Source: Isochrysis galbana (taxonomy: Eukaryota; Haptophyta; Isochrysidales; Isochrysidaceae). From it: a stretch of 64,000 nt of DNA. The notes beneath the pieces were generated by a model. That model had not been told where the DNA came from, made no database searches, and worked only from the letters and a program-made list of their open reading frames with translations. The translations under genes and the position numbers were made by a program. Positions 51,062 to 60,064 of the stretch are shown piece by piece. Location: contig CM030941.1 of the NCBI GenBank assembly GCA_018136815.1, forward strand, positions 1,797,582-1,861,581, read 5' to 3'. Each line of letters begins with the position of its first letter. Position 1 is the first letter of the stretch.

Positions 51062-53158
51062 CCCAGGGGGGGGGCGCACAAGCCGTTCGCATGTCCCTCT
51101 TGCGGAGAGAAATCGTTGGGTCTGGGGTACAACGAGAAGGTGTACGGCGGCAGAGGGTTGACGCTGCATCTGAGGTGTACCGAGTTGGAGTGTGGGAGGA
51201 ATGTGCATCTTCGCCTGGGTGGGATGATGACCCTGGAAAGGGAGCCGCGCTCTCTTCGCCCTATCGAAGATGAAGGCGATTTGGAAGCAGAGGACGCTTG
51301 CAGCTCGCATGATGAGCGAGAAGATGATGGGCCCGCGCGGGGATCTTACTCGAGGGAGTGTGTGGTCACTGTGCTGGCAGCTCTCATGGGTGGGCAACAA
51401 TATTCTGCATATGAAGCATCGGCGTTGATGTCGGGCACCAAGCCGATGTCTCGGAAAACCTTCGAGAGGTACGTTCGGCGCGTCGCTCCTTACGTGCAAG
51501 CCGTTGCAGAGGAAAGCATGCAGCTCGTGCGGTATGCCGTAGTGTGTTACGGCGACATTCACAACGGTGGAGCTGTCGTGGCCAACAACATGGTGCTCAC
51601 AAACGACTGCTTTTGGCAGACGCGGGGGCACTACTCCATCAACGGCACCGGAACAATTTGCGAGTTGACGTCGGGCGGTGTCATTTTCAGACACCACTGC
51701 TGCAAGTTCCCCGAGGCCGGCTCGCAGTTCGATGCGTACGACGAAAGCGCCAAGTCGATGGACGCACGCTCCCTCGAGCTGATGTTGGATGACGCAGTGA
51801 CGTGGATGACGACGGAGGTGCAGCCGCTGCTGGACGAGAAGAGGATTCGCGCAAGGGCGAAGTTCGCAGGCATCGTGCTCGACGGTGATGCTACCACTGA
51901 CATTTTTGTGAACAAGGTGCGTGAAGCTGCCATTGCAAGCGGCGATCCCGTCTGCGCAGAGCTGCGTGTGCGCCCGTGCGCCAATCACCTCGCAAAGAAT
52001 GTAGGAAAGAGAGCTGGGCAGCTGGGCGCAGAGCTGCACCGTTCGTGCTCGTGCAACGTGCGGCAAAAGAAGCACAGTGGCGGCGCCTACGTCACGGGTG
52101 CTCGGGATCATCTAGGGTGCAGCGGTGACAGTCACCCCCTGGTCAAAAAAATGCAGCGCGGGATGGGGGCCGCCATCCGGGGCGCTGCTCACATGGAAAG
52201 GCACGCCGGCGAGACCGTTGCCGACGCAGGAATTAGGGCAGTCGAGGAGTGTCTCTTACACCTGTTCGATGTGCATCACGGACCAGGCTTCTTCACGGGC
52301 ATCACACGGAAATGTCGTCTTCACCCTGATGGCCAAGCAGCGTCTATGAGAAACAACTGTTTGGATTGGCAAGAGGGCATGCTGGACTATGTGGAGAAGA
52401 CTGTCATCAACCGGAAGGAGTTGATATTCGGTGAGCACGGCGCCGCTACGCAGAATGCTTCCGAACGCGTCGGGAGCATTTGCCTCCGCTACAGGCCCAA
52501 AGGTGTGGTGATGCGTGACACGTTGTATCGTTGCACAACTGACCTTGCCATCGCGCACTGCAACAGCGTGGTGTTGGGCTGCTTCCAAGCCAAGCTCGAG
52601 CAGAGGGGGTGGGCTCCTGATGCGAGACTGCTAGCATTTGGCTGCTTCCAAGCTCGCATCTTGGAGCGTATGCACATGAGGGTGTCGATATATCAGCGCT
52701 CAGTGTGGCAGTCGCAGCTCCATGTGCGCGTCGAGCAGAGTTTGACAAGGCGCACCGCTGCGTACTATCGCGAACGGGCACTGAAGAGGCGCTTGCTAAA
52801 GATGCGCCGGCAGGCGGAGTCACAGGCGTCTCGCGGCAGCAACTACGACTACAAACCCCCCGAAGCAGCGTCGGTCAAAGGATCCCCCGGAGCTTGCAAA
52901 TGTTCTGCATTGGTGAAGTGTGCGACAATGGCGTGTGCTTGTCGTGTGGCCGGTGTGTTGTGCACGGATGCCTGCCATGGTGAGAGGCCCTCACTGAAAT
53001 GCTGCAGGATGAGTGCTCCATTGCCTTCGGGTAGTGATGTGTCAAGTGGGTGTGCCACATCGTCTGATGCGTCGTCGGCTGCCGGTCAAGGTGTGAATTC
53101 CGACCCGGAGTCTGAGATACTCTCGGAGCTCAGCTGTTGCGAGGAGTGCGATATGTGA
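51062..53158 (+). CDS. Mutator/Kolobok-like DNA transposase with zinc ribbon and Cys-rich tail, nearly complete
   Basis: One open frame from a stop at 51008 to 53158, about 690 codons, with no lesion. N-terminal zinc ribbon: FACPSCGEKS (about 51086) and LHLRCTELECGRN. Core, by resemblance to the Mutator-like domain of Kolobok and related transposases: LTNDCFWQTRGHYSINGTGT, a GGVIFRHHCCK block, then GIVLDGDATTDIFVNKV and RPCANHLAKNVGKRAG. A basic helical segment (RERALKRRLLKMRRQAES) leads to a CXC-type cluster, CKCSALVKCATMACACRVAG with CTDACHG and KCC. There is no ATG before the zinc ribbon. TCTCCCAG at 51061-51068 could be a splice acceptor, or the start is non-canonical or lost. Terminal repeats were not found. 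It may be a live element or a domesticated gene. Confidence 0.65.
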   Translation, partial: PRGGAHKPFACPSCGEKSLGLGYNEKVYGGRGLTLHLRCTELECGRNVHLRLGGMMTLEREPRSLRPIEDEGDLEAEDACSSHDEREDDGPARGSYSRECVVTVLAALMGGQQYSAYEASALMSGTKPMSRKTFERYVRRVAPYVQAVAEESMQLVRYAVVCYGDIHNGGAVVANNMVLTNDCFWQTRGHYSINGTGTICELTSGGVIFRHHCCKFPEAGSQFDAYDESAKSMDARSLELMLDDAVTWMTTEVQPLLDEKRIRARAKFAGIVLDGDATTDIFVNKVREAAIASGDPVCAELRVRPCANHLAKNVGKRAGQLGAELHRSCSCNVRQKKHSGGAYVTGARDHLGCSGDSHPLVKKMQRGMGAAIRGAAHMERHAGETVADAGIRAVEECLLHLFDVHHGPGFFTGITRKCRLHPDGQAASMRNNCLDWQEGMLDYVEKTVINRKELIFGEHGAATQNASERVGSICLRYRPKGVVMRDTLYRCTTDLAIAHCNSVVLGCFQAKLEQRGWAPDARLLAFGCFQARILERMHMRVSIYQRSVWQSQLHVRVEQSLTRRTAAYYRERALKRRLLKMRRQAESQASRGSNYDYKPPEAASVKGSPGACKCSALVKCATMACACRVAGVLCTDACHGERPSLKCCRMSAPLPSGSDVSSGCATSSDASSAAGQGVNSDPESEILSELSCCEECDM

Positions 53159-54205
53159 CCGTGCTACTAAATTGTGACGTGTGGTGACACATTCAAGTCT
53201 TGTAACTCGGGTGAAGCCTGCAATGCCAAGGTAGCTGGCAGGCAATACCGATGTCAGCCATTAATTCAATCATCTTGATAATTATTTTCCGTGCTGGGCG
53301 CGGCCCAAAAATAAAATGTAAGTCTTTACAAGCAACACGCCGTGCCGGCTTCAGACTCCTACAACTCGAAACCATGGATCAATTAAGGTGTAGCTCTTGC
53401 ACCTGCCCCTAGCACATTTGGCATCTGAGGCTCCCACACCTCAATGCTTGCAAGATTCGACACTCACAACGCACAATGTCATTTTTCTCACGGCCACTCC
53501 CACACCAGGAGATTGACATCAAACCACCCCCGCCGTTCAGGTCTCACGCGAAGGAATAGGTGCCACCATGGCTGTGAGCCGCCCCGGACCGGCTTCCCAC
53601 ATGTATGAGATACCTTCTGGAAGCCGCACGACGCACATACTTGCCGCCAGCAACCATCCGCCTGTGATAAGCAAGGCGAGGTCTGACTGTGGAGACGTTC
53701 AAGCCAAAGACGTCAATGCTCACACGGGCCTTCGCGGAGCGTTCAGGCGGTCGCTCCCCGGGCAAAAGTGGCGCCGCATGACCTGCCTCGAACAGCCTCA
53801 CCACCCCTTCCGCTCTCGCCGCGCCCGATTCAACCTCGTACCCTGCCGAGCGTCTCACGCAGCCCATCTGCAGCGCGCTTCCCCGACCCCACCCTAGCTC
53901 GGTGTGGTGGCACGAGGGTGGACTGTGCGCGTGCTCGGGCAGGGGCCACATACCACCTGGTCCCTCAATCGGACGCTCAGCGCATCCGAGCGCCCAGCAC
54001 AGCCGTCAGGCCCTGTGACAGCTGGAGGAGCGAGACTGCCGCCGCGCGCGCGCGCCCCCCCCTCCGTGGCCGTGCCACCTTAACGCCCCCCCCCCCCCTT
54101 CAACCCCTCCCAACTGCTCGCGCGCGTGCGCGATGATGGCAGGGCTTCTCGTCAGCGTCTGCCCCCCCCACCTCAACCCCTCCTAACCGCGCGCGCGCGC
54201 GCGCG
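53159..54205. other. Spacer 5' of the sulfotransferase
   Basis: AT-rich to 53520, then GC-rich. Frames at 53544-53951 and 53768-54136 lack domains. A 70-bp tandem duplication ending in the start region lies at about 54100-54230. Any exon encoding a membrane anchor for the sulfotransferase was not found. Confidence 0.4.
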
Positions 54206-55558
54206 ATGGCAGGGCTTATCATCGGCGTTGACGTCGTGCTTGCGGACGTGACGGCCGGCACGCCGCCACGATGTGCTGGCGGGCTGTGTGCCACGGGCCG
54301 GCTGGGCCCACCCAACTGGTGCTGCGCTCCGCTGTGTGAGAGGTGCGGTGGGCCGGGCTGCGGCGTGGGGGCGCCGCCCAACCTCTGCTGTCCGTCGCGC
54401 TGGGACCTCGGGAACACGACCACACTCTGTACATCCCCGGAGCACACGGGCTGCCGGCTGCCACCCGACGCAACGAGGGCATGCGCCAACAACCTCGGCA
54501 GCGTGAAGCAGCGGAGCCCCAAGGGCCAGCGCGAAGACGCAGGCCGAGGCGCCTGCCGCTGCTACGGGCGCTACAGCCGGGGGTATCTTGGTGACTGCCT
54601 CCCCTCCTTCATGGTCATCGGCTCGCAGAAGGCCGCAACCTCCAAGTTGCGTTGGTACCTCTCGCGACACCCCTCCATTGACATCCCTAAGGAGGAGGCC
54701 TTCCACAGTGGTCCGAACGCGGTTCTCGCCTGGGATACGCGCGCGGAGCCCACGCGGCTCTCGGCCTACCTGATGGCTTTCGAGGACATCTGCAACCGGA
54801 GCGTCATCTCCGGCCTCAAGATGCCTGACTACATCATCATGGGACGGCGTTCCATTGCGAACTTCCATTCCATCAACCCGATGCTCCGTCTCATCGTGAC
54901 CATCCGCGAGCCGATTGCGCGACTCTACTCGTACTTTGCGATGCTGCTGCGGCTAGACTGGTCGCCCATAGGGCACATGGGGAAGAACCCGTGCATGCAG
55001 CGCCACCTCCTCCAGATTCTCGAGGTACGCTCGTCGGCATCAGGTGGCATACCCGCTCGACGGTTGCTTGCGGTGCCTGAGCTCGACAAGCGAGTGGCGC
55101 TGACGCCCGAGGAAATTATGATGGCCAACCTCGCCTGCGTGCGTCCGTGCTACCCTGCCAACGCATCCGGGTTGGGAGACGAGGGCCGTATGGCCGTGTG
55201 GCACTATGAGTGGCTTCCGGAGTGCCACAATATTCACTTCACGCCGCTCGTCCACTCGATGTATGCGCTCCACCTTCGGCGATGGCTGAAGGCGTTTGAC
55301 CGCTCGGCCTTCCTGCTCTTGCGCTTCGACGACCTTGTCGCGAGACCCTTGGTGACCCTCCAGCGGACTGCGCAATTCTTGGGCATTCCTCCTTTTGACG
55401 AGGGCTTCAAAGTAGAGATTGGAAGAGAGAACTACACCACCGTCAAGAGACTGCTCGCGGAGGGCACGATGTCGCGTGAATCGCTAGTCGTGCTACAGGA
55501 CTTCTTCCGCCCACACGACGAGCAGCTGCACGAGCTGTGGGGCGAGTCGTTTTGGTAG
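54206..55558 (+). CDS. Carbohydrate sulfotransferase (PAPS-dependent) with Cys-rich N-terminal domain
   Basis: Single exon, 450 residues. It transfers sulfate from PAPS, probably to polysaccharide in the Golgi. Residues about 20-95 form a Cys-rich module (PNWCCAPLCERCGGPGC, then PPNLCCPSRWD, CTSPEHTGCRLPP) of the CC-C-CGG-C-CC pattern that I associate with secretory enzymes of haptophytes and pelagophytes. The sulfotransferase domain starts at residue 135 with FMVIGSQKAATSK, the 5'-phosphosulfate loop. TIREPIARLYSYF (about 231) is the 3'-phosphate motif with R and S. FLLLRFDDLVARPLVTLQ and FFRPHDEQLHELWG are the usual end of the heparan-sulfate-type fold. The short hydrophobic start (MAGLIIGVDVVLADV) is a weak anchor, so an upstream exon is possible. 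It looks functional. Confidence 0.85.
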   Translation: MAGLIIGVDVVLADVTAGTPPRCAGGLCATGRLGPPNWCCAPLCERCGGPGCGVGAPPNLCCPSRWDLGNTTTLCTSPEHTGCRLPPDATRACANNLGSVKQRSPKGQREDAGRGACRCYGRYSRGYLGDCLPSFMVIGSQKAATSKLRWYLSRHPSIDIPKEEAFHSGPNAVLAWDTRAEPTRLSAYLMAFEDICNRSVISGLKMPDYIIMGRRSIANFHSINPMLRLIVTIREPIARLYSYFAMLLRLDWSPIGHMGKNPCMQRHLLQILEVRSSASGGIPARRLLAVPELDKRVALTPEEIMMANLACVRPCYPANASGLGDEGRMAVWHYEWLPECHNIHFTPLVHSMYALHLRRWLKAFDRSAFLLLRFDDLVARPLVTLQRTAQFLGIPPFDEGFKVEIGRENYTTVKRLLAEGTMSRESLVVLQDFFRPHDEQLHELWGESFW

Positions 55559-56063
55559 AACACAGGTGCGAAGCGAGGGGGCCGATCGAGGCGGGCCAAG
55601 GGCATGCGGGATTAGGCGCAAAACGGAATGGACGCCCATCATCGAACTAGTAGGCGATCGGTCGGGAAGGAGAAAGGAGCGGGGTTCGGGGCGAGTCCTT
55701 GGCGGCGACATGGAGATGGTGAGTGTGCAGCTCGTGTTTGCATACAGCAATTGCAATTGACAAGTCGGCCCTTCCTGTGGCATCATTCATCGTCCGCAAT
55801 CTGGAGGAAGGAGGAACTCCTCTTTTCAGCCCCGCCATGAGCTGAGCTGTATGGCATCGGGCCTAAGAAAGCCTCACTTGGACTTTCTCTCTCTCTTTCC
55901 TACAGAGATGAGTCGGGATCGAGGCCGCCCATCGCATCTGGAGGGAGGGAGGGAAGGGGTGCTAGCGGCCAGCTTAGCACTCCACTCAGCAACACACATG
56001 ATGGCATATTGATGCGATGCTACGATCAGAGAACTCACACCATCCACTAACCCTCCACACCCC
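55559..56063. other. Sulfotransferase 3' flank
   Basis: No gene or repeat supported before the LINE copy. Confidence 0.4.
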
Positions 56064-57596
56064 TCACCACGCCGTGAGACTACACCATTTTCCGCTGCTG
56101 GCCTTCGCGTATCGTTCTACCCATCTTAGTGCTTTTCGTAGATCGCTGTAGCTGGGCGCCAGGAGTTGAGTGTCGTCGGCGAATTGGCTGATTTTGAGTT
56201 CGGCTCCGTTGATGATGACACCATTTATGTTATCGTCGTTGTTGATGGCCCTTGTAAGGGCTTCCGCCGTTAGTATAAAGGCAAGAGGGGATAAGGGGCA
56301 TCCTTGTGGAACGCCGCTTTTTATCGAGAAGGGGAAACTCCTCCCCCCGTTGGTTGTGATGTACCGGATAGGGCGGGCGTCCGTGTTCGTGAGAGTTTTC
56401 GCGTACCTTCTAAAGTTTTCGCCGAAGCCTAGTAGCCTCAGGCCTAGATGGTAGAATGCCCAGCTCACTCTATCAAACGCTTTCTCCCAGTCCAGGGCTA
56501 GTAGTATGCCCGGGCCCCCCGACTCGTCTAAGTATGCCTTGGTTAATTGTAAAAGGTGGGTGGCCTCTCCCATGAGTCTTTTAGGTACAAAGCCTAGTTG
56601 CTCCCTAGAGATGATATTTCCTATGACCTCTTTAAGTCTGTTTGTCAGTATCTTGGCTAGAATTTTGTAGTCGCTTTGGAGTAACGTTATCGGCCTGTAG
56701 TTTCTTGGGTCGCGAGCGTCCCCTTTCTTATATAGTAGTATGATATCTCCCTCCCTCACGGTGTAGTGTAGTTCTCCTTCCGCCATGGCCGTGTTGAGCA
56801 TACGAAGGAAGTCCTGCTTCACCATGCCTTCGAAACTGGAGTAGAATTCCGCTGGGATGGCGTCGGGTCCCGAGCTCTTGCCTTTTCCAATGCTGCGTAT
56901 CGCAGCTTGCAGTTCTTCCATCGTGATAGCCCCCTCGAAGTGGAGGGAGTCGTTCGCCGTTAGTGTTTGCGATGTCAGTGCCTCTTTCAGCCCTCTGTCG
57001 CGAGTGGTCTCCCGTTCTTGATACAGCCATATGTAGTACTTTCTGAGTTGGCTCCTGATCTCTCCATCGTTTGTGGTTGTGTTTCTGTCCGTTTCTCCCG
57101 GGGCGTCCCAGTTGTCGGTGATGTATATTTCGGGAATAGCCTGGTTCGAGGTCCTCGATTGAAAACGTCGAAAGAATTCCTTTGTCATTTTCTCCTCGTG
57201 CTTAAGAGCCTCGAAAGCCGCCTTCTTCGTGGGAGTGCGTTTGGACCTTGTCTCCGCTATTTCTCGTTGGAGGCCTCTTATCTCGTCCAGTCTCTTCGGA
57301 TCGGGCGTTTCTCTGGCTAGCTGGATACAGAGGAGGGCCAGTCGGGTAATAAGCGGTGTTGTCGGTGAGGGTTCCTCCCTGTTTTTTGTGAGCCATAGTA
57401 AGTAGGAGGCCACTGCTTTCTTTGCGCTGCACCAGGCCTCGCCCACCTGGTGGTCGGGTGTATTGGCGTTGATGTTTGCTCTCCAGATATGGTTTACTGT
57501 GGCTCTGATTCGCTTGTCGTCGAAAAGTTCCGTGTTGATGCGTACGTCGTATTTTCTGTCGGGGTTGTGGCCTATCAAGTCAAAAGTCCCCATCAA
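56064..57596 (-). CDS. LINE reverse transcriptase segment
   Basis: 510 codons open. The N-terminal linker (KYDVRINTELFDDKRIRATV, MTKEFFRRFQSRTSNQAIPE, RKYYIWLYQERETTRD) matches the end of the 27561 frame. The RT core follows in order: AIRSIGKGKSSGPDAIPAEF, REGDIILLYKKGDARDPRNY, RPITLLQSDYKILAKILTNR, EQLGFVPKRLMGEAT, LALDWEKAFDRVSW (motif A Asp), SGVPQGCPLSPLAFILTAEA, and the catalytic ISQFADDTQLLAP (about 56165-56200). It stops early at 56064, before the thumb and the C-terminal domain seen at 4696 and 25500. L1/Tx1-like. Confidence 0.93.
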   Translation of the reverse strand: MMGTFDLIGHNPDRKYDVRINTELFDDKRIRATVNHIWRANINANTPDHQVGEAWCSAKKAVASYLLWLTKNREEPSPTTPLITRLALLCIQLARETPDPKRLDEIRGLQREIAETRSKRTPTKKAAFEALKHEEKMTKEFFRRFQSRTSNQAIPEIYITDNWDAPGETDRNTTTNDGEIRSQLRKYYIWLYQERETTRDRGLKEALTSQTLTANDSLHFEGAITMEELQAAIRSIGKGKSSGPDAIPAEFYSSFEGMVKQDFLRMLNTAMAEGELHYTVREGDIILLYKKGDARDPRNYRPITLLQSDYKILAKILTNRLKEVIGNIISREQLGFVPKRLMGEATHLLQLTKAYLDESGGPGILLALDWEKAFDRVSWAFYHLGLRLLGFGENFRRYAKTLTNTDARPIRYITTNGGRSFPFSIKSGVPQGCPLSPLAFILTAEALTRAINNDDNINGVIINGAELKISQFADDTQLLAPSYSDLRKALRWVERYAKASSGKWCSLTAW

Positions 57597-57840
57597 GGGG
57601 AGGTGATCGGACGATCCCTTTCCTGTAAAGAGGGCCGGGTGGGGGCCTATCTTCTGCCATGCTATTATCGATGTGGCCCCTGGCGTATATATGCGGATGC
57701 GGTCGATTCTGGTGTGTATCGTGTTCGCAAGTCTCGTGAAACCTCTCCTCCGTTGTTCCCGTTCACGAGCTTATGCGCGTCTATAAATCCGAGTTCGCGC
57801 ATGGTGTCTCGCAGCTTTAGCCCTCCGGCGTTGCTATGTT

Positions 57841-58713
57841 CAACTAAGTTTATACTTAGTTCGCCCATGGGGGGGCACGAGCCCCCCTCTCTCTCCACTC
57901 CTCCCCTGCCATGGGGGAGGAACCACCCACTCTCCTGGCACGCCTGATGGCCTGCCAGGAGCACACTGCCATGCTGACCCATCCCTCTCCCCACAGGCAC
58001 GCCTGATTCGCCCGCCCTGGCCTGTCGTGGCCAGCCCATCCCTCTGACCAGCCCCTCCTCCCCCTGGGCCCCCCTGTTCAGGACCCCCCAGCCAGCTCCA
58101 GTCGACCCGCAGGGGCTCGGAGCGCCAGCGAGGGAGAGGCAGGAGGGGCCAGGGCCATGCCCCAGCCTCACCTGCCCCCTGAGCTGTGCTCCCAGGCCCC
58201 TGCAGGCCACCTGGGGACCTGAAGAGGGGCCGCAGGCGCGCGCCATGGGCCCCCGCCGCAGGGAAGAGAGGAGGAAAAGGGAAGAGGGAGGGGAGGGGGG
58301 AGCGGCAGCTCTCCCCTCCGGCAGATACGTGTCTTCTCGCCCCGTTTGGGTAAGAGAAGACGGGGGCGCCAGAGCCAGGAGGGAAGGGCCGCGGCTCGCC
58401 GCGGCCACTCGCTCTAGCGAGGGAGATTAGCGCTTCTGGGCTCCTATCTCACGAGTGCCCCCCCCCCCCTGCGTTGTTTTACCCGAAAGGGGTTTTCCCC
58501 CAACGTGGACTCGAGGAGAGGACGCGCTGGGGTGCGCGGGGTCGGTGCATGCACTGGGGGGAGGACAAATATCGAGGGGAGGGGGCAGTGCCCCCACCCC
58601 CCGGTATCACTCGGACACCTGGCCCGTCAGGCATGGCGGGATTCCGGGGCGGAAAAGTTATGTCCAATTAGCTAGTGGGGTTGGCTAGGATATAACATTG
58701 ATTATTATTGATA
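57841..58713 (+). mobile_element. 0.87-kb non-autonomous retroelement with 17-bp target duplication
   Basis: TCCGGCGTTGCTATGTT occurs at 57824-57840 and 58714-58730. The insert starts CAACTAAGT-TTAT-ACTTAGTTC, an 8-bp stem one base from its 5' terminus. Next comes a GC-rich body, a 61-codon basic frame (58245-58430: MGPRRREERRKREEGGEGGA...), a CCCGAAAGGGGTTTTCCCC segment, and the 3' terminus TAGCTAGTGGGGTTGGCTAG with a short ATT-rich tail. Other copies or parts lie at 33637-34459, 17505-18000, 38887-39075 and 59440-59545. No RT: a SINE-like passenger or a deletion derivative of the local LINE. Confidence 0.92.
58245..58430 (+). CDS. 61-codon Arg/Glu-rich frame inside the 0.87-kb element
   Basis: The frame reads MGPRRREERRKREEGGEGGA, then LPSGRYVSSRPVWVRE and GPRLAAATRSSEGD. 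In the 33637-34459 copy the same frame is open with about six substitutions over 61 codons and a Val in place of the first Met. Whether it is translated is unknown. It may be open by composition. Confidence 0.3.
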   Translation: MGPRRREERRKREEGGEGGAAALPSGRYVSSRPVWVREDGGARARREGPRLAAATRSSEGD

Positions 58714-59439
58714 TCCGGCGTTGCTATGTTGCTATACGTGTCGCCCCCTCGGCCTGTTCTCGTGTCCGTCGAGGTAAAAAAAAAAGGATCTGAAGGTTCA
58801 GGGCTACACACCTATCGCTGGACAGTGCATACTACTGCTACTGCACATCAGCCAGCGCCATTATCTCCCTTTTCTCCGCCCCCTTGCCTTCCCCCCCTCA
58901 TTCCTTTGTCTTCGGTGTCGGGGGTGCGGCCCTGGTACACTACCTAGGGCCCGGTTTCGGGTGTGGGGTCCGGGCAGGCCTTTTGGATTTACGTTGGTAG
59001 GATAGAGTAGGCGTCTCTTAATGTGGTTGTTCCAAGGGTGGTGCACCGGCGTGTTATACGCCTCTATCTCTTGTGTTTCGCGGTTTCTGTCTCGACTAGG
59101 TGCTCCATCCCTAGTCGTGTCCGTCGAGGTATCCTCTACGCAGTTATAATCGCCCCCTATCAGGGTGTTGATATCAGCCCCCAAGCCCGACTGCGCTAGA
59201 GCCTCTATTTGCTCTATTCTATTGTTTTGGTTTGCACTGAGGTATATATATAGAGACCAATTCTATGGTACTATCGTCTATCCTACATTGGACCTTGAGA
59301 CATCTACTTTCTAGCAGCTCTTCCGCCGTGTCCGGCAGAAGTTTCACCCTCGGGGAGGCATCGCACACCGCGATGCCCACCCCGCTCGCCGGGTCTGATG
59401 CGCTGGCCGGTGCGTGCACCATGTTCCAGCCCCCCTCCC

Positions 59440-59545
59440 CCCGGTAGCACTCGGACACCTGGCTCGTCAGGCATGGCGAGATTCCGGGACGGAAAAGTTG
59501 TGTCCGATTAGCTAGCTAGTGGGGTTGGCTAGGATACAACATTAA
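59440..59545 (+). mobile_element. 3' terminus of the 0.87-kb retroelement, isolated
   Basis: GGTAGCACTCGGACACCTGG through GCTAGTGGGGTTGGCTAGGA to the ATTATTTTA tail. It joins directly to the antisense LINE endonuclease sequence on its left; the body is missing. Confidence 0.75.
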
Positions 59546-59562
59546 TTATTTTATTTATTTCA

Positions 59563-59814
59563 TGTTTATGTAATTGGAGGGAACCGCAGAGAAACCAGTC
59601 GACATGCGTACGCACGGCGTCCCCCATGCACATGTAATTGTGATATTGATATTGCACCCAGGGACTGAATGCCAAAATTAGCCCAGCCTGAAAGCGCGCG
59701 CCGTAGGTGTTAAACATCGAGAATGGGTCATGTGTGAATATTGTTGTATAAATAACTATGGACATTTGATGGCTCCATTTGATTGATGCCCCATGATTGC
59801 GACGGAACGACACC
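59563..59814 (-). mobile_element. GTGTCGTTCCGTC-family end fragment, diverged
   Basis: On the minus strand it begins GGTGTCGTTCCGTCGCAATC at 59814, then ATGGGGCATCAATCAAATGG, and contains GACGCCGTGCGTACGCATGT. It is more diverged than the other copies and ends at the retroelement 3' tail. Confidence 0.65.
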
Positions 59815-60064
59815 TTGAGTGTGGATGTTGTCTGACATGCTTCTGCAGGGAACAGGGCTCTCCCTGTTCCCTGCTTCTGTGCCTGGTGGGGAGGCGAGGG
59901 AGGCAAGATCATGTCGACGTCGCTGTCGGTGAGGGGGGCAGCCTGCGAGCGCTTCGGCTCCGGCGGCTTGGGGCGGCCCCTGTGGGGCGTCGTGACGGCG
60001 GGGGGCTGGGGATCAGGAGCGGTCGGCGCGCGCTCCATCGCTCGAACTATAACAATAGTTTTGA
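59815..60064 (-). mobile_element. Retroelement 5' end (hairpin AACTAT-TGTT-ATAGTT), truncated
   Basis: On the minus strand the hairpin (60045-60060 on plus) is followed by CGAGCG and ATGGAGCGCGCG (60027). The peptide starts MERAPTAPDPQPPAVTTPHR and has KPPEPKRSQAAPLTDSDVDM. It resembles the N-terminus of the LINE ORF and of the 1.14-kb element. It ends near the GTGTCG fragment. Confidence 0.7.

Larger units (their letters stand above)
56064..59458 (-). mobile_element. Non-LTR retrotransposon, endonuclease and RT part, interrupted by the 0.87-kb element
   Basis: On the minus strand, 59458-59220 encodes the endonuclease middle (DPASGVGIAVCDASPR, then TIELVSIYIPQ) and 59184-59110 continues with LIGGDYNCVED. 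57840-57665 holds the endonuclease end (KLRDTMRELGFIDAHKLVNG), and 57596-56064 the RT. The 57841-58713 insertion, with its target duplication, splits the endonuclease. The endonuclease part also has frame changes and rearranged sequence near 58730-59000. The N-terminal region and the 3' end are missing. It is the RT-bearing relative of the 27537 copy. Confidence 0.85.

Noticed and set aside
53544-53951. 135-codon minus frame and overlapping plus frame upstream of the sulfotransferase
   Set aside because: No domain, no codon signal distinguishing either strand, and a poor start context.
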